This document shows, piece after piece, positions 63,117-64,000 of a stretch of 64,000 nucleotides of DNA. The stretch is from CAZQQU01 sp964595625 (GTDB lineage Bacteria > Bacteroidota > Bacteroidia > Flavobacteriales > Flavobacteriaceae). The notes under the pieces are model-generated. The model worked only from the letters and a program-made list of their open reading frames with translations. It was not told where the DNA came from and made no database searches. The stretch's first letter is position 1. Each line of letters starts with the position of its first letter. The position numbers were made by a program, and so were the translations under genes. The stretch is from assembly GCA_964595625.1 (NCBI GenBank), contig CAZQQU010000009.1:1-64000 (forward strand). Direction: 5' to 3'.

Positions 63117-64000
63117 ATGTTTCCGGAATTTGAGGAACATCTTCGTACTTCTTTTTCTTATCTAGAAAATCAAGTAATTGCTGTCGCCTGTAGTGGTGGT
63201 TTGGACAGTATGGTTTTGGCCGATTTGTTTATACGAGCGGGCTATCGGGTCTGTTTAGTGCATTGTAATTTTATGTTACGTAACCAAGAAAGTGAACAAG
63301 ATGCCCAGCTGGTACGGGATTTTGCCGCTCAGCATCACCTTCCGGTATATATCAAGAGGTTTTACACCCAGCAATATGCCCAATATAGTGGATTAAATAC
63401 CCAATTGGCCGCCCGAACCCTTCGCTACAATTGGTTTGAAGAATTGGTACTTCGAAAAAGTGCTGCCTATGTGGCTACAGCCCATCATTTGGACGACAAC
63501 CTGGAGACATTTATGATTAATCTTTCCCGAGGAACCGGCTTAAAAGGGTTATTGGGGATTCCGGCCGAAAGTCAATTTGTGGTAAGACCATTACTGCCCT
63601 TTTCGCGTGAAGCAATTTTGGCATACGCCAAAAAAAATAAAATCCCTTGGCGAGAAGACCAAAGCAACCAAACCACTGCTTATTTGCGCAACAAACTCCG
63701 CCTGGAGGTCATACCCACTTGGAAAAAACAGGTGCCCCAGCTACTTCAACAGCTACAGAAAACCCTCCACCATTTACATCAATCCCAACAACTGATCGAC
63801 GATTACAGTGCGTTGTTATACAGCTATTTGGTGGAAGAAACTCCAGATGGAATTCAAGTAGATATACCAAAACTTAAAAAATTGCCCCATAACCAAGCTG
63901 TTTTGTACGAATTAATACATCCCTTTGGGTTTACTGCGTGGGAAGATATCTACGGTTTGTTAGAAGCCCCTTCCGGGAAAAAAATATTTTCTAAAAACTA
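63117..64000 (+). CDS. tilS: tRNA(Ile)-lysidine synthetase, 3' end beyond the window
   Basis: TilS modifies C34 of tRNA-Ile to lysidine so that it reads AUA. The frame opens at ATG 63117 (MFPEFEEHLRTSF) and stays open for 294 codons to the window edge. It has the PP-loop CSGGLDSMVLAD near residue 26, LVHCNFMLRN, TAHHLDDNLETFMINLSRG and the RNKLR block typical of the TilS N-terminal domain. The C-terminal domains lie outside. The spacing from the minus-7 box supports this start. Confidence 0.95.
   Translation, partial: MFPEFEEHLRTSFSYLENQVIAVACSGGLDSMVLADLFIRAGYRVCLVHCNFMLRNQESEQDAQLVRDFAAQHHLPVYIKRFYTQQYAQYSGLNTQLAARTLRYNWFEELVLRKSAAYVATAHHLDDNLETFMINLSRGTGLKGLLGIPAESQFVVRPLLPFSREAILAYAKKNKIPWREDQSNQTTAYLRNKLRLEVIPTWKKQVPQLLQQLQKTLHHLHQSQQLIDDYSALLYSYLVEETPDGIQVDIPKLKKLPHNQAVLYELIHPFGFTAWEDIYGLLEAPSGKKIFSKN

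Noticed and set aside
1..64000. CRISPR array, insertion sequence, prophage, tRNA or rRNA genes
   Set aside because: No direct-repeat arrays, transposases, phage genes or cloverleaf sequences were found.

Overview
The window is a stretch of chromosome from a member of the Flavobacteriaceae (Bacteroidota). Evidence: the gliding genes gldB and gldC, a secreted protease ending in a type IX secretion (T9SS) sorting domain, type B ribosomal protein L31, a DnaG without zinc ligands, DUF3857, DUF4197, DUF4199, DUF5522 and DUF5683 genes, AT-rich spacers, few Shine-Dalgarno sequences, and repeated TAnnTTTG minus-7 boxes. About 62 protein genes are packed tightly. I see no tRNA, rRNA, phage, insertion sequence, CRISPR array or defence island; almost all of it is core genome.

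Layout. 1-7300 (mostly minus): an edge gene, secA, a DUF2795 gene, a cobalamin adenosyltransferase with a small membrane protein, and an M3 peptidase lipoprotein. 7750-9500: tpx, a diacylglycerol kinase-like gene and a DUF4197 gene. 9500-12200: prfA-pyrF-substrate-binding protein. 12536-12792: a structured RNA I cannot assign to a family, with a strong promoter and terminator. 12900-20830: an unknown protein, MtfA-type peptidase, gldC/gldB, nadE, an atypical response regulator, dnaG, a GT2 glycosyltransferase and a DUF4199 gene. 20990-24760: rpmE2, a GlmU-like nucleotidyltransferase, a glycosyltransferase and terC. 24750-36470: FMN reductase, pirin, corA, queH, folD, ffh, aroA, a MazG-like gene, two DUF3857/transglutaminase proteins and dtd. 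36640-39950: a tiny lipoprotein, a structured spacer and a TPR histidine kinase with its regulator. 39950-49300: rsgA, DAHP synthase/chorismate mutase, a small HExxH membrane protein, DUF5522, hutU, DUF4136, the T9SS protease, rlmN and a polyprenyl synthetase. 49350-57430: a beta-propeller lipoprotein, an OlsF-like acyltransferase, a hydroxyacid dehydrogenase, a repeat-like element, rny, a 6S RNA candidate, zapA and a coiled-coil gene. 57680-64000: parA-parB-DUF5683-dapB-lepB, a Crp/Fnr regulator and the start of tilS.

How it fits together. Protein export and envelope assembly recur (SecA, Ffh, LepB, T9SS cargo, GldB/C, undecaprenol-type kinase, glycosyltransferases, aminolipid acyltransferase), beside replication and division (DnaG, ParAB, ZapA), RNA and translation factors (RF1, RNase Y, RlmN, RsgA, Dtd, QueH, TilS, L31) and aromatic/lysine precursor synthesis (AroA, DAHP synthase/CM, DapB).

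The most interesting material is non-coding: the unassigned RNA at 12536-12792, a 6S-like RNA between zapA and rny, a flavobacterial-type repeat with closing termini at 54901-55000, and a structured stretch before the TPR kinase. All eight convergent gene pairs meet within 8 nt or overlap. Several minus-7 boxes predict leaderless or nearly leaderless mRNAs. I found no clearly new multi-gene system.
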